The notes below the pieces were generated by a model, which saw only the letters and a list, made by a program, of their open reading frames with translations, was not told the origin of the DNA and searched no databases. A DNA stretch of 64,000 nt from Stomorhina lunata (lineage: Eukaryota > Arthropoda > Insecta > Diptera > Rhiniidae). The stretch is taken from the NCBI GenBank assembly GCA_933228675.1, contig OW121743.1:84530938-84594937 (forward strand), given 5' to 3'. Within the stretch, counting starts at the first letter, position 1. Each line of letters opens with the position of its first letter. The position numbers and the translations under genes are program-made. This document shows positions 50,901 to 58,566 of this stretch, one piece after another.

Positions 50901-53900
50901 ATGAGACTAATTGTAACTGATAGTAGGCTATTAGTAGAGCAAAACTCCTGAAAGACTTTGAAGAGTTAGCTCGAACTTTAAAGTTATAGCTCTTTGAGGT
51001 TGGGTTATTTTAAAAATTTTTTCCATATATATTTTCTATGTGGGGTAAATCTGTAAACAAATTTAAATGCTATAATCAAGTATTTTAATCATATTTTAAT
51101 CATATTTTAATCATAGTTATTATTTTTATAATTTTCATGAATATAATTTTAAGTTTTATCTCATTTTCTCGCAAAATGTGGGAAAATTTCGAATAAGTTG
51201 GCCCACAAAAAGTTAAATTGGCCGTAGAGGGAAAATATTTTGTAAATTTTTTTCTAATTCAAATAGGCCCGAAATTTTATTTATGGGTAAAAATAGGACT
51301 TTTTAAATTTTCAAAAATTTCTTTATTAAGAAATATTTTTTTGAAATAGGAAAGAAGTTTTATTTTACTGACAAAATATATCTTTCAATGAAAAATAAAA
51401 CGTTAAAATCTCATGAATAGTATATCAGAAATTTTTAGTTTTGAATCATACAAATTGACTAAACGCTACTATTTATTCATGTATTGACTCTTTCTTTTGT
51501 TAAGAAAATTACATAAAATAAGAAAATTTTGTTTTTAGTATAACCTCCTAATGATATAACAAGCTTGTTAATCAAAATTTCCATAGAAATTTCCTACTAT
51601 AAAGCTTTGATCATTTTATTATTTGTTTATAAATAAGGGAGATTAGACTTTATTCTTAAAATGAAAAATGTTTCCTAAGAGAGAAAAAAAAAATACATTA
51701 AAACTTATATAGTTCACCGGTTTTTGTCTTCTAAATCGATTCTGGGTAGCAAATTTGGAGTACATTACTTTTAAATAGTAAGGAACTACATAACCCCCTC
51801 CACAATTAATTTAACACTCACTAAAGAAATTAAAATAGGAAATGTTACTAGATTCAGCAACAAGTCGATATAGTAAATTTCACCTAATTTTAGTATAAAT
51901 ACGGAAAAATGGGGAATAAAGTATAGTACAAATTCACAAAATTTATAAAAAGTAATTTATAAAATTGTATTAAGACTAAAATATGCAATTTCAACTGTTA
52001 AATTTATTCACTGATTTATTCTACATGAAACTTATATCGGAAATTTTATACCCAAATAACCGAACTTCAAATAGCTGTAACTTCAAAACTCGAGTCAACT
52101 TTTCAAACCCCATTTAGGGTTTTGCCTTCTATCATCTCCATTGGTCTCATTCGTGAAAAAATCGATGGGCCCTAATTTGGCGCACAGTGTTTTCAAGTAT
52201 CCTTATATTTCAAAACTTCTTCAATCGACTTTTTGGTCAGTACGGAAGAACTTTGTCCTCCCTACATATTAAATACTTATTAGCATGTATCCTTAAAACT
52301 TTTGAAAATTAAGTCTTAAAACTTTGTATATTAATCAATTACACTACACAACAAATGAATATCTTTTGAAAACTGCAAGGTCGTGACTATATGGGTCATA
52401 TTCTACTATCAAATTGAAGTAAAACTATACTTAGTTTTCATGAAATTTAAAACATGTAAGCCAAAATAACTGTATCAAATTTCGTTGAAATCGGTCCACA
52501 TTTGACCCTAGCTCTCATATAAGTCCAAATGACGAAAACTGCTTAAATATATGAAGACCTTATTTTGAAAGTGGATTAAGTCCATTTTTTTAAATTGAGA
52601 TATAAAGGGTTTTGCGGTTTTGTGTTTTGACCAATTTTAGTAAATTAAATCTTAAGTTTTGATTAAAACCTATCAAATTAATTCATTCATAAAAATAAAT
52701 TTATAAAAACCATTTGTTTTTTTCAAAACAAACATTTAAAAATATTAATTTTTTGAATCAAAAAATGTATGAGACTTAAACTGTTTTAAAAATAAATAAA
52801 ATTTAAATTTTTGGTTTTGTATGAAAAAATTTATACCTTGGAATTGAAAAATGGTTGGGACTCAATCCACTTTCAAATCCAATAAAACAAAAAATTTTGT
52901 TTCAAAAAATTTTGCAAAATATTTTTCATAGTAAAATTCCTATAAAAAGTAAATTTTGAAAAATTTCCTATAAAAAGTAAATTTTTGAAAAATTTCCTAT
53001 AAAAGGTAAATTTTTGAAAAATTTCCTATAAAATGTAAATTTTTGAAAAATTTCCTATAAAAAGTAAATTTTTGAAAAATTTCCTATAAAAAGTAAATTT
53101 TTGAAAAATTTCCTATAAAAAGTAAATTTTTTAAAAATTTCCTATAAAAAGTAAATTTGTGAAAAATTTCCTATAAAAAGTAAATTTTTGAAAAAAAATC
53201 CTATAAAAAGTAGATTTTTGAAAAATTTCCTATAAAAAGTAGATTTTTGAAATATTTCCTATAAAAAGTCAAATTTTGAAAAATTTCCTATAAAAAGTCA
53301 ATTTTTGAAAAATTTCCTATAAAAAGTAAATTTTTGGAAAATTTCCTATAAAAAGTAAATTTTTGAAAAATTTCCTATAAAAGGTAAATTTTTGAAAATT
53401 TTCCTATAAAAGGTAAATTTTAGAAAAATTTCCTATAAAAAGTAAATTTTTGAAAAATTTCCTATAAAAGGTAAATTTTTGGAAAATTTCCTATAAAAGG
53501 TAAATTTTTGAAAAATTTCCTAAAAAGGGAGTAACTACACTTTCAGATTTTTTAACAGGAGAAGCAAAAAACATTATAACTTTTAAACTCCAAGAAATAT
53601 TAAATACAAATTTTGAAATAGGGTCAACAAAGTATCAACGAAGAAATTAAAAAATGATAAAAATCGTTTAGTTTTTGAGCAATTGCGAAAAAACAAAAGG
53701 GCTTAACTACAAGTTGAATATTTCGTAAAACCAAAAAGGGCATACCATGCAAATTTTGACCAAAAATTTACATCTTTCAAACTGCATAAAGTTTTTTGTC
53801 AATAATATAGAGACGGGTCTTGAAAATAGTAACAGTTTATTTTTAAAAATGATTAAGTTTTAAATAATTAGACTAGACTTATTTCAGAAATAACCACGTA

Positions 53901-56900
53901 ACTTTTAAACTGTCAAAGATACTTCAACAAAAGTTCATTTAGTTAGAACAGAGAAGCATTAGAGTTGCTTTGTAGACAAACAGGCTAATGTATGGTCGGA
54001 AAACGAACTTATGGCCTTTTAAAAATTTTAGTCTCTGATATTAATTTCTTATATGATAAGCAAAAAAAAACATCATAACTTTTAAACTAAATGAAATATT
54101 AATTCCAAATTTGAAGTTTGGCCAATAAGGCAACAGCAAAGAATTCTTAAACTAAAAAAACGAGTAATTTTTAAGTAATTGCGAAAAAACAAAAGGGCGT
54201 AACTTCAAGCTGAATATTTTCTGAAACCAAAAGGGCTTAACTACCATACAAATTTTGAGCATGTAGTTAAGCCATTCTGTTTTTAGTGAATAAAATCCCT
54301 TTTGTTGGCCGTATTCATCTAAAATTTTGCAGATTGATGTATCTTAGGCTGCTTCATCATAATAAAAAAAATCCTTTTAAATTTTTGTGTTAGTTGCGCC
54401 CTTTGTATTTCAGTTGACGATATGTATATTAGGGTTGACGATATGTATATTGGTTTAAAAATCGATGCTCTACATCCTAAGGTGTTCAGAAAAAAATTCC
54501 TAGGTCAATGTCCTGAGGTGGCGCTCAGGACATTTATTTCTAGGACCTATTTTTATGGTAAAAAATGGGTTTTAGCTAAATTTTAACCAATAAATTTAGA
54601 GTTATTGCAATTTTCCCCAGAAAATTCGTGTCCTTTTTAACATGCCTAAGAATATGTAGCCACAAAATTCACTTTAGAATACAGAAATTAGAAAGAAAGA
54701 CACTTTTTAATATTTTAAGTACCAAATAGTTCAATTTTGTTATACTGGAAATGGTACTTCTTTTGTAAAGACCGTTTCAAAAATCATTTTTAAAGTTTTA
54801 GAAAATTTTGTTAAAAAAAACAAGTAAGAAAGTGCTATAGTCGGTCAAGCCCGACCATACGATACCCTTCACCACTAAGGTCAAAGGTGTTCTTTTTCCT
54901 GTATAAAGACAAATCTTTTCTAAATTTTGTCATCATACAAACATATTCTCAAAACTTATACATTTAAGCTGTTTCCGCCATTTGGACTTATATGAGAGCT
55001 AGGGTCAAATATGGACCGATTATTATGAAAATTTTCAAACTGATTACAGTTGCTATGTATGCAAAAAATAAACTTAAAATTGTCATTATCTTCGGAATTA
55101 CGAGGGTTTTAGTGAATTTTGTCTCATTGGGTGCCTTTTGAGAAAAGAGTATGGGAGCTATGGTCAAATGTGGACCGATTTCAACGAAATTTGGTACAGT
55201 GATTTAAGTTTATATAAGCAGTATTTTTTTTATCCTATGGGAGGTACCATAAATAATGTACCGATTTTGACGAATTTCAATAGCCATGGTCCTATTATCA
55301 AAAAAATTATGTGTGCCAAATTTTATCAGATTATCTTTAGAATTACGACCTATAGTTTGATTACAAGGTTTACATGGGGGTCCAGCCAGCCAGACGGACG
55401 GACGGACATCGCTAAATCGACTCAGAAAGTGATTCTAAGCCTATTTGTATACTAAAGGGTCTAAAACAAATATTTCTAAAGAGTGTTCTAAAAAAAATAT
55501 GCATTTACTATTTTACACAAAATTTATCCATAGTGCAAGAAATAATTTATTTTTTGATCAAGTTAGTTTCTATAGATATGTCAGATACTATTATTTTAGA
55601 AATTATTAATTTTTAATAGTTATTTCAATCAAAATGGACTGCGAAAAAAAAGTTCGTGAAAATATAATTAAAACTTTTCAAAAAAATCCGTCATGGACTT
55701 TTAAAAAAATAGCTAAAAATTTGAAAGTTGACCCTCGAACGGTTTCTAATGCCATCAGACGGTATAAGGAAAACCTAAGCATTGAAAGAAAATCTGGATT
55801 AGGGAGGATAAAAGGTCCTACAGATATTGGTAAGGCAAAAGAAGTCGAGCGACTCTTTCGAAGAGCGCCTAACATTTCTTTAAGAAAAGCAGCTCGTACG
55901 GTGAAATGTTCTACGAATTTTGCACATAGAGTCAAAGCTTATGCTGGACTGAAGACATACAAAGTCCAAAAGGTTTCAGATCGCAATGCTATAAAGAACT
56001 TAGAAGCAAAAAAACGAGCGAAAAAATTGAAGTCTGATTTTATAAAAAAATACACCTGCTGTGTGATGGATGATGAAACATACGTACTGGCAGACTTTTC
56101 TCAACTTCCTGGTCAAGATTTTTATGTTGTTGATAAACGGGGCAATGTTCGGCAAGAGTTTCGCACAAAAAAACAAACAAAATTCCCTAAGAAGTTTCTC
56201 GTGTGGCAAGCTATTTGCAGTTGTGGCAAAAGAAGTAAAGTATTTGTGGCATCTGGCACAATAAACACAGAAATTTATATAAAGGAGTGCCTACAAAAAC
56301 GGTTGTTACCCTTTTTAAGAGAGCACAGAGTGACTACATTTTTTTGGCCCGATTTGGCATCATGCCATTATGGAAAAAAGGCACTTGAGTGGTACTCAAA
56401 GAATAATGTCATTTTTGAACCACGAGAGGCAAATCCACCTAACTGTCCAGAACTTCGGCCTGTGGAAAGGTATTGGGCTCTGATAAAAAAGGAATTGAAG
56501 AACACAGGAAAGATTTCCAAGAACATGTCCGATTTTAAGCGCAGGTGGAACACATGCTCCAAAAAGGTATGAGAAGCAACTGTAAAATCTTTAATGGGAG
56601 GGTTTCCGAAAAAAGTCGATAATTTTGCAAAACTCGAATACTAAGTAAACATTTTAATGCTAAATGATTTTGTATAATATGTCATTATATTTGCGTATTT
56701 TGTAGAGTTTTTATATTAAAAGGTTTGATTTTTATTTAAGAAAATCCAACTACAAATTTTATTTAGAGCACTCTTTATGTGTTACATACATCAGCACAAT
56801 CTTTCCACTTATAGTCGTGAAGGGTTTAAATATTTAAAATTTAAAAATTTTCAATCGGCATATTTAAACGCATATTTAAACAGACAGATATGATATTAAA

Positions 56901-57784
56901 ATCAAAAAATTGAGATCGATATCTTATACGGTTTCGCTGTACCTGCGATTTAAAATCGTAGAATTTCGCTAAAAAGTAATTTTTTGCAATAATTTGAGTA
57001 GAAATTTTACTTGAGTTTTATTTTGATAAAGCTCATACTGGATATTATTTCTCAGCCTATGAAGGATGACTACCAAAACTATTTTTTGATATTGGGCAAG
57101 CTTAACCCTTTTTTCATCGGTGTCAAAGGTCAATATTTTGATTTTTCATGGCAACATTGCTGAATGTTATGACTTTAGTGACAAATTTTTATCAAAATTA
57201 TAAAAATAATTATTTTCTTAGAAAGGTTTTATGGTTTTATAAAAAAAAAATATTTTAACCCTCAACAGACTGGGGATTAAAATGAACATTTTTAATGTAA
57301 ATTTGGCTGTTATTGGTATACACTTTATATAAAATTATATGCAAATTATATATTTAAAATCACCATGCATTTTTGCAAAACTTAATAAATTTATTTTAAT
57401 TATTTATTCATTTCCAAGGGGATTAAAAATATTAACACACTGTACATTTTTTTTCAAATTAATTTTTAATATTATCCTTTTATTTTTGGAATTTCAAATG
57501 TTTTACAGCCGACGATTTTTTATGACATTTTTATTTATTTTGTGATTTTAAAATATTTAACTTATTAACTTTATTCACATACACGAAGCTGGTCCCAGCA
57601 CATCGAACAAGTGACCCACTATTGGTAATCCTTTGGGTCCTGGCAATCTATCGGCCAACTCGTACAAATGTCGTCGTGATAAACGCCAATACAAAAACCA
57701 CAATAAAATAGTGGGTAATAATAAAAAATAAAATACACTTCCCGGCGATATAAGATTAGGATCTTTAAGCATTTCTAAAGCCAT
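32999..57784 (-). CDS. Cyp4g15: Cyp4g15, CYP4G-type cytochrome P450
   Basis: Five exons on the minus strand: 57784-57583, 48496-48299, 47803-47621, 34237-33296, 33228-32999. All introns are GT-AG; total 584 aa (Drosophila Cyp4g15 is near 574 by memory). The N terminus has a membrane anchor (residues about 16-33), then the Pro-rich hinge LPGPKGLPIVGHL. Conserved P450 parts: KWRSHRKLIAPTFH (C helix), EGHDTT at 367-372 (I helix), ETLR at 425-428, DPDNFLPER, and the haem-ligand motif PFSAGPRSCVG with C507, split from RKYAMLKLK by the last 67-bp intron. The acidic insertion typical of CYP4G lies at about 279-330. CYP4G enzymes are ER monooxygenases; CYP4G1 makes cuticular hydrocarbons, and Cyp4g15 is reported in brain. 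Introns 1 and 3 are loaded with repeats. Confidence 0.97.
34238..36063. other. Cyp4g15 intron 3, distal part
   Basis: Intronic AT-rich sequence. At 34290-34560 are loose repeats of AAATCCAAAAATTTTATGTT; at 35521-35641 there is a perfect hairpin. No nested gene seen. A sequence at 36011, AGTTCGATTCC, resembles a tRNA B box but does not fold. Confidence 0.45.
35521..35641. repeat. Perfect 47-bp inverted repeat with 27-nt loop
   Basis: Arms 35521-35567 and 35595-35641 are exact reverse complements without a mismatch (they include AACTCAAGCGGCTGACGATT). The loop is AT-rich. It lies in the sense-transcribed intron 3 of Cyp4g15, so the pre-mRNA could form a long duplex. Confidence 0.95.
36064..37400 (+). 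mobile_element. Satellite-bodied mobile element, copy 2 (right end lost)
   Basis: Left-end domain 36064-36425 begins GGCAGCCCATACCACCAGAA and continues with a segment (AAACTCGTGAAAATGAGTAT, GAGAGAACAAAGAAATATAA) that is present inverted at 43392-43712 and 44996-45290. Then comes the 30-bp array. A 21-bp block containing GGAATATTTTTGTAAATATT is tandemly amplified at 36340-36405 only in this copy. The right end seen in copies 1 and 3 is not found after the array. Confidence 0.7.
36440..37398. repeat. 30-bp satellite array, highly homogeneous
   Basis: About 26 near-identical units of exactly 30 bp from 36616, preceded by diverged units. Each unit joins GATAAAAAAATTTTCTATAG to AAAAATTTTT. Because 30 is a multiple of three, reading frames stay open for up to 296 codons on the plus strand and about 190 on the minus strand, with a 10-residue repeat. 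This is a period artefact, not a gene. Confidence 0.97.
37652..37814. mobile_element. Palindromic MITE, copy 2
   Basis: GGTATGTGATGGAAATCGAT at the left end and ATCGATTTCTATCACATACC at the right; the arms extend inward about 44 bp through AGATATATTTTTGAGAT. It is the best-preserved member of the family also seen at 13345 and 20628. Confidence 0.8.
37979..38760 (+). pseudogene. 3' fragment of a non-LTR retrotransposon (RNase H end)
   Basis: The translated frame contains VRLCWVPSHCDIEGNETADE, the hallmark C-terminal part of an RNase H domain, then, after one in-frame TGA at 38327, continues in the same frame with CRLC and LCHCP, the cysteine-histidine segment that follows RNase H in I/LOA-type elements, ending at a TAG near 38537. 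The 3' UTR ends near TTACCTTACCT. There is no RT domain upstream, so it is a 5'-truncated dead copy sitting in intron 3 of Cyp4g15, antisense to the gene. The clade (I or LOA) is inference. Confidence 0.8.
38761..40363. other. Cyp4g15 intron 3, middle part
   Basis: No gene seen. 38925-39110 matches, inverted, the interior of the TIR element at 41697 (GGGATAATCCTCCTGAAGA, AACCATCGAAACGCGTCG). 39700-40100 is unusually A-rich with CCAACCAACCGACCACC-type runs; nothing recognised. Confidence 0.45.
40364..40752 (-). mobile_element. Hairpin-ended repeat family B, internally deleted copy
   Basis: Reads inverted: TTTATACCCTTCACCACCAT at one end, and AGTGAAGGGTATTATATAG, TCGGGCTTGACCGACTA, TTCTTACTTGTT at the other. 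Compared with 60878-61643, most of the interior is missing. Confidence 0.7.
40800..41240 (-). pseudogene. Degenerate non-LTR retrotransposon RT tail
   Basis: On the minus strand, 41050-40856 encodes QQRLRWLGHVVRMDETAPAE, the typical segment after the reverse-transcriptase domain of many non-LTR elements. It is short and without neighbouring domains. A related piece lies at 60512-60800. Confidence 0.65.
41241..41621. repeat. Diverged fragment of a hairpin-ended repeat
   Basis: Phrases such as ATAGCTCTCATATAGATCC and AAAATCGGTCCACATTT resemble the interior of family B at 61030-61250. No ends are recognisable. Confidence 0.45.
41697..42070. mobile_element. 374-bp TIR element inserted in the satellite element
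   Basis: Terminal inverted repeats of about 48 bp, essentially identical: CAAAAAGAAGTGTATTTGCA ... and its reverse complement ending ACACTTCTTTTTG. The interior has CGATGCGTTTCGATGGTTGG and CTTCAGGAGGATTATCCCC, also found inverted at 38925-39110. No coding capacity, so it is a non-autonomous DNA element. Confidence 0.75.
42075..43390. repeat. 30-bp satellite array, inverted orientation
   Basis: Reverse complement of the unit at 36.4 kb (TTTTTCTATAGAAAATTTTT, TTATCAAAAA), moderately diverged, about 43 units. Confidence 0.92.
44076..44190 (-). pseudogene. Mariner transposase scrap, unit 1
   Basis: CTCGGCTGGCTCGGAA, then GCGTAGACATGAACTTTACA and TATCCCCTCAAAAAAATAGT, line up with 46340-46550 of the nearby mariner (CGCGGCTGGCTCGAA, GCGTAGACGAGCGACTTCAC, TATCCCCAAAGAAAATTATC), with the stretch between them lost. 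Confidence 0.6.
45637..45750 (-). pseudogene. Mariner transposase scrap, unit 2
   Basis: Second copy of the scrap at 44076, carried along by the tandem duplication; differs at a few bases (CTCGAAACTACCGCTTCG). Confidence 0.6.
46205..47133 (-). mobile_element. Internally deleted mariner element with TIRs and TA duplication
   Basis: Ends ATGGGTGATTTTTTTAGAGG and, reversed, TCGGGTGTTTTTTATTGAGG, both followed by TATAGAACTT; TA lies on each side (46203-46204, 47134-47135). The interior codes for a shortened mariner transposase on the minus strand. Length 929 bp, against about 1.3 kb for a full mariner. It lies in intron 3 of Cyp4g15, in the same orientation. Confidence 0.88.
46311..47021 (-). 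pseudogene. Mariner transposase lacking the middle of the DDE domain
   Basis: Open frame starting at MNRLTKEQLLQIVQIYF. Helix-turn-helix domains are present: RKVYRKLRPFYGRHNRP, then RHRAQQLELCPSTLWKILRK. After AENEIDLDAEFHRK the frame jumps to NWPPRSCDLTPLDNFLWGYV, so about 100 residues holding the first two catalytic aspartates are gone; only the third (PLD) remains. The C terminus RASRGGHMPEIIFKH is intact. The deletion is in frame, so a DNA-binding but catalytically dead protein could still be made. Confidence 0.85.
48500..50872. other. Cyp4g15 intron 1, first part
   Basis: AT-rich, apparently unique intronic sequence. No coding segment, hairpin or shared repeat noticed. Confidence 0.4.
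50873..52189. mobile_element. TIR element with CACTGTG termini
   Basis: Left end CACTGTGCGCCAAGG, right end TTTGGCGCACAGTG. Similarity continues inward for about 130 bp in inverted orientation: left has GAATGAGACTAAT, TAGCTCGAACTTTAAAGTTA and GAGGTTGGGTTATT; right, reversed, has GAATGAGACCAAT, GACTCGAGTTTTGAAGTTA and GAAGTTCGGTTATT. The 1317-bp body shows no transposase. Termini CACTGTG fit the CACWRTG pattern of Transib elements; assignment is inference. No clear target duplication remains. Confidence 0.6.
52400..52565. repeat. Fragment of family B hairpin-ended repeat
   Basis: TTGAAATCGGTCCACATTTG and CCTAGCTCTCATATAAGTCC match, inverted, the interior of 60878-61643. No ends are present. 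Confidence 0.6.
52690..52925. repeat. Left flank of second 29-bp array
   Basis: Homologous to 26220-26420: AATAAAATTTAAATTTTTGG, GAATTGAAAAATGG, GGGACTCAATCCACTTTCAA, AATATTTTTCA. Shows that both 29-bp arrays are parts of the same larger repeat. Confidence 0.7.
52926..53526. repeat. 29-bp satellite array, short copy
   Basis: About 21 units of the same 29-bp satellite as 26401-31514, in the same orientation, slightly more diverged (AAAGGTAAATTTTT, AGTAGATTTTTG variants). It ends at CCTAAAAAGGGAGTAACT. It lies in intron 1 of Cyp4g15. Confidence 0.95.
53527..54813. other. Cyp4g15 intron 1, AT-rich sequence with internal similarity
   Basis: Two stretches resemble each other: near 53550-53760 and near 54060-54260 (AAAACATTATAACTTTTAAA / AAACATCATAACTTTTAAAC; GCGAAAAAACAAAAGGGCTT / GCGAAAAAACAAAAGGGCGT; GAATATTTCGTAAAACCAAA / GAATATTTTCTGAAACCAAA). 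So there is a diverged direct duplication with an offset of about 510 bp. No gene seen. Confidence 0.6.
55479..56775 (+). mobile_element. Tc1/mariner-like transposon, copy 1
   Basis: 1297 bp, ends AAGAGTGTTCTAAA and, reversed, AAGAGTGCTCTAAA, with TA on each side (55477-55478, 56776-56777). It encodes one transposase reading frame in the plus direction. It sits in intron 1 of Cyp4g15, antisense to the gene. Confidence 0.93.
55634..56572 (+). CDS. Tc1/mariner-like transposase (DD37E spacing), probably truncated
   Basis: 312 aa. Residues 1-110: paired-like helix-turn-helix domains (TFKKIAKNLKVDPRTVSNAI; SLRKAARTVKCSTNFAHRV) that bind the terminal repeats. Catalytic core: D147 in VMDDETYV, D240 in WPDLASCH and E278 in PVERYWALIK; 37 residues lie between the last two, so DD37E by reading. 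The frame stops with TGA right after CSKKV; in copy 2 (58567) the same codon is TCA and the frame would run on for about 25 residues (ending near GTCGATAAT), so this copy probably lost its C-terminal end by a point mutation. Whether it is active is unknown. Confidence 0.88.
   Translation: MDCEKKVRENIIKTFQKNPSWTFKKIAKNLKVDPRTVSNAIRRYKENLSIERKSGLGRIKGPTDIGKAKEVERLFRRAPNISLRKAARTVKCSTNFAHRVKAYAGLKTYKVQKVSDRNAIKNLEAKKRAKKLKSDFIKKYTCCVMDDETYVLADFSQLPGQDFYVVDKRGNVRQEFRTKKQTKFPKKFLVWQAICSCGKRSKVFVASGTINTEIYIKECLQKRLLPFLREHRVTTFFWPDLASCHYGKKALEWYSKNNVIFEPREANPPNCPELRPVERYWALIKKELKNTGKISKNMSDFKRRWNTCSKKV
56831..57582. other. Cyp4g15 intron 1 next to exon 1
   Basis: AT-rich intron sequence between the family B repeat and exon 1 (57583-57784). 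No gene or shared repeat seen. Confidence 0.4.
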
Positions 57785-58030
57785 TTTGAAAGATTTTTTC
57801 TAAAACACAGCACAATTATTTTAGTTAATATTCGCTATTAATTTATTATAATTCTTATAATAAAAATAGATTTTTTTTTTATTATTTTCTCAAGTATTTC
57901 TAGTAATTTTTAGAAAATTTTTCACAGATTGTTTTTGTACTTTTGGATTTTGCTTTAGTCTTTTAGTTTTTATTTATTTTTTTTTAATATTTGTTGAGTC
58001 CCGAATTTTCCCCGTTAAGTTGAAGAAATA

Positions 58031-58083
58031 GCGCGTTCACAATTAAACTGTGAACGTGCATCCAAATGCAGCTTACTTTTATA
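58031..58083 (-). promoter_or_regulatory. Putative Cyp4g15 core promoter: TATA box and initiator
   Basis: On the minus strand TATAAAAG (58083-58076), then, 30-34 bases downstream, TTCACAGTTT (58054-58045), which fits an arthropod initiator. Transcription would start near 58049-58051, leaving a 5' UTR of about 265 bases before the ATG at 58784-1000, that is 57784. The start site lies within an imperfect dyad (58031-58059: GTTCACA, seven bases, TGTGAAC). Prediction by pattern only. Confidence 0.5.
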
Positions 58084-58566
58084 GCCTGTGTTTGCTTAAT
58101 AACCCATAGACAGACACACGATTGTCTGTCTAGTCAGGCCCCAGAGTTAGTTTGTCTCTTAGTTAGTCAATCAGTCGTCGGTTAGTTAGTTTTTCAGTAA
58201 TTTAGCGAAGTCCCTGGTTGTTTTGTGCACAAAAAATCTACAAAATAATCCATTTATATTATGTTAGTATGAATGTAGTGTAAGTATCTAAATATCTAGT
58301 AGATAGAGTATCTACTAGCACTCAACCAACAAAATCGGGTTTCAATCGTAGGCCTTTTTTTTGCTTTCTTGTGTGGCGTTTATTTCATTTTTATTTATTT
58401 TATTTGAATATGGATTTGTATTGTAGTGGTTTATGAGTTCATTTTCGTATATGCGGAGGTACATCGAATATGTTTAGTTGGTTGGTCGATTGGTTGACTG
58501 GAATCAGGCATAATGAAAATGCATTAATTGTGATTTTAAATACCCTACAATTGGATACAAGTTCTA
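58084..58566. other. Upstream flank of Cyp4g15
   Basis: Unique sequence with runs such as AGTTAGTCAATCAGTCGTCG and GTTGGTTGGTCGATTGGTTG. Likely proximal regulatory DNA, cut off from more distal sequence by the Tc1-like copy 2. No specific site called. Confidence 0.4.

Larger units (their letters stand above)
54814..56830. mobile_element. Family B hairpin-ended repeat interrupted by a Tc1-like insertion
   Basis: Starts AAACAAGTAAGAAAGTGC, then the hairpin GTCGGTCAAGCCCGAC and ATACCCTTCACCACTAAGG; later CCAGCCAGACGGACGGACGG and CATCGCTAAATCGACTCAGA. At 55478 it is broken by the Tc1-like element and resumes at 56778 with TGTGTTACATACATCAGCAC, ending GTCGTGAAGGGTTTAAA. The uninterrupted copy at 60878-61643 has the same sequence across this point. 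Confidence 0.85.

Noticed and set aside
57339..57545. Open frame of 68 codons near Cyp4g15 exon 1
   Set aside because: AT-rich chance frame (Phe, Leu, Ile rich) on the antisense strand of the intron.
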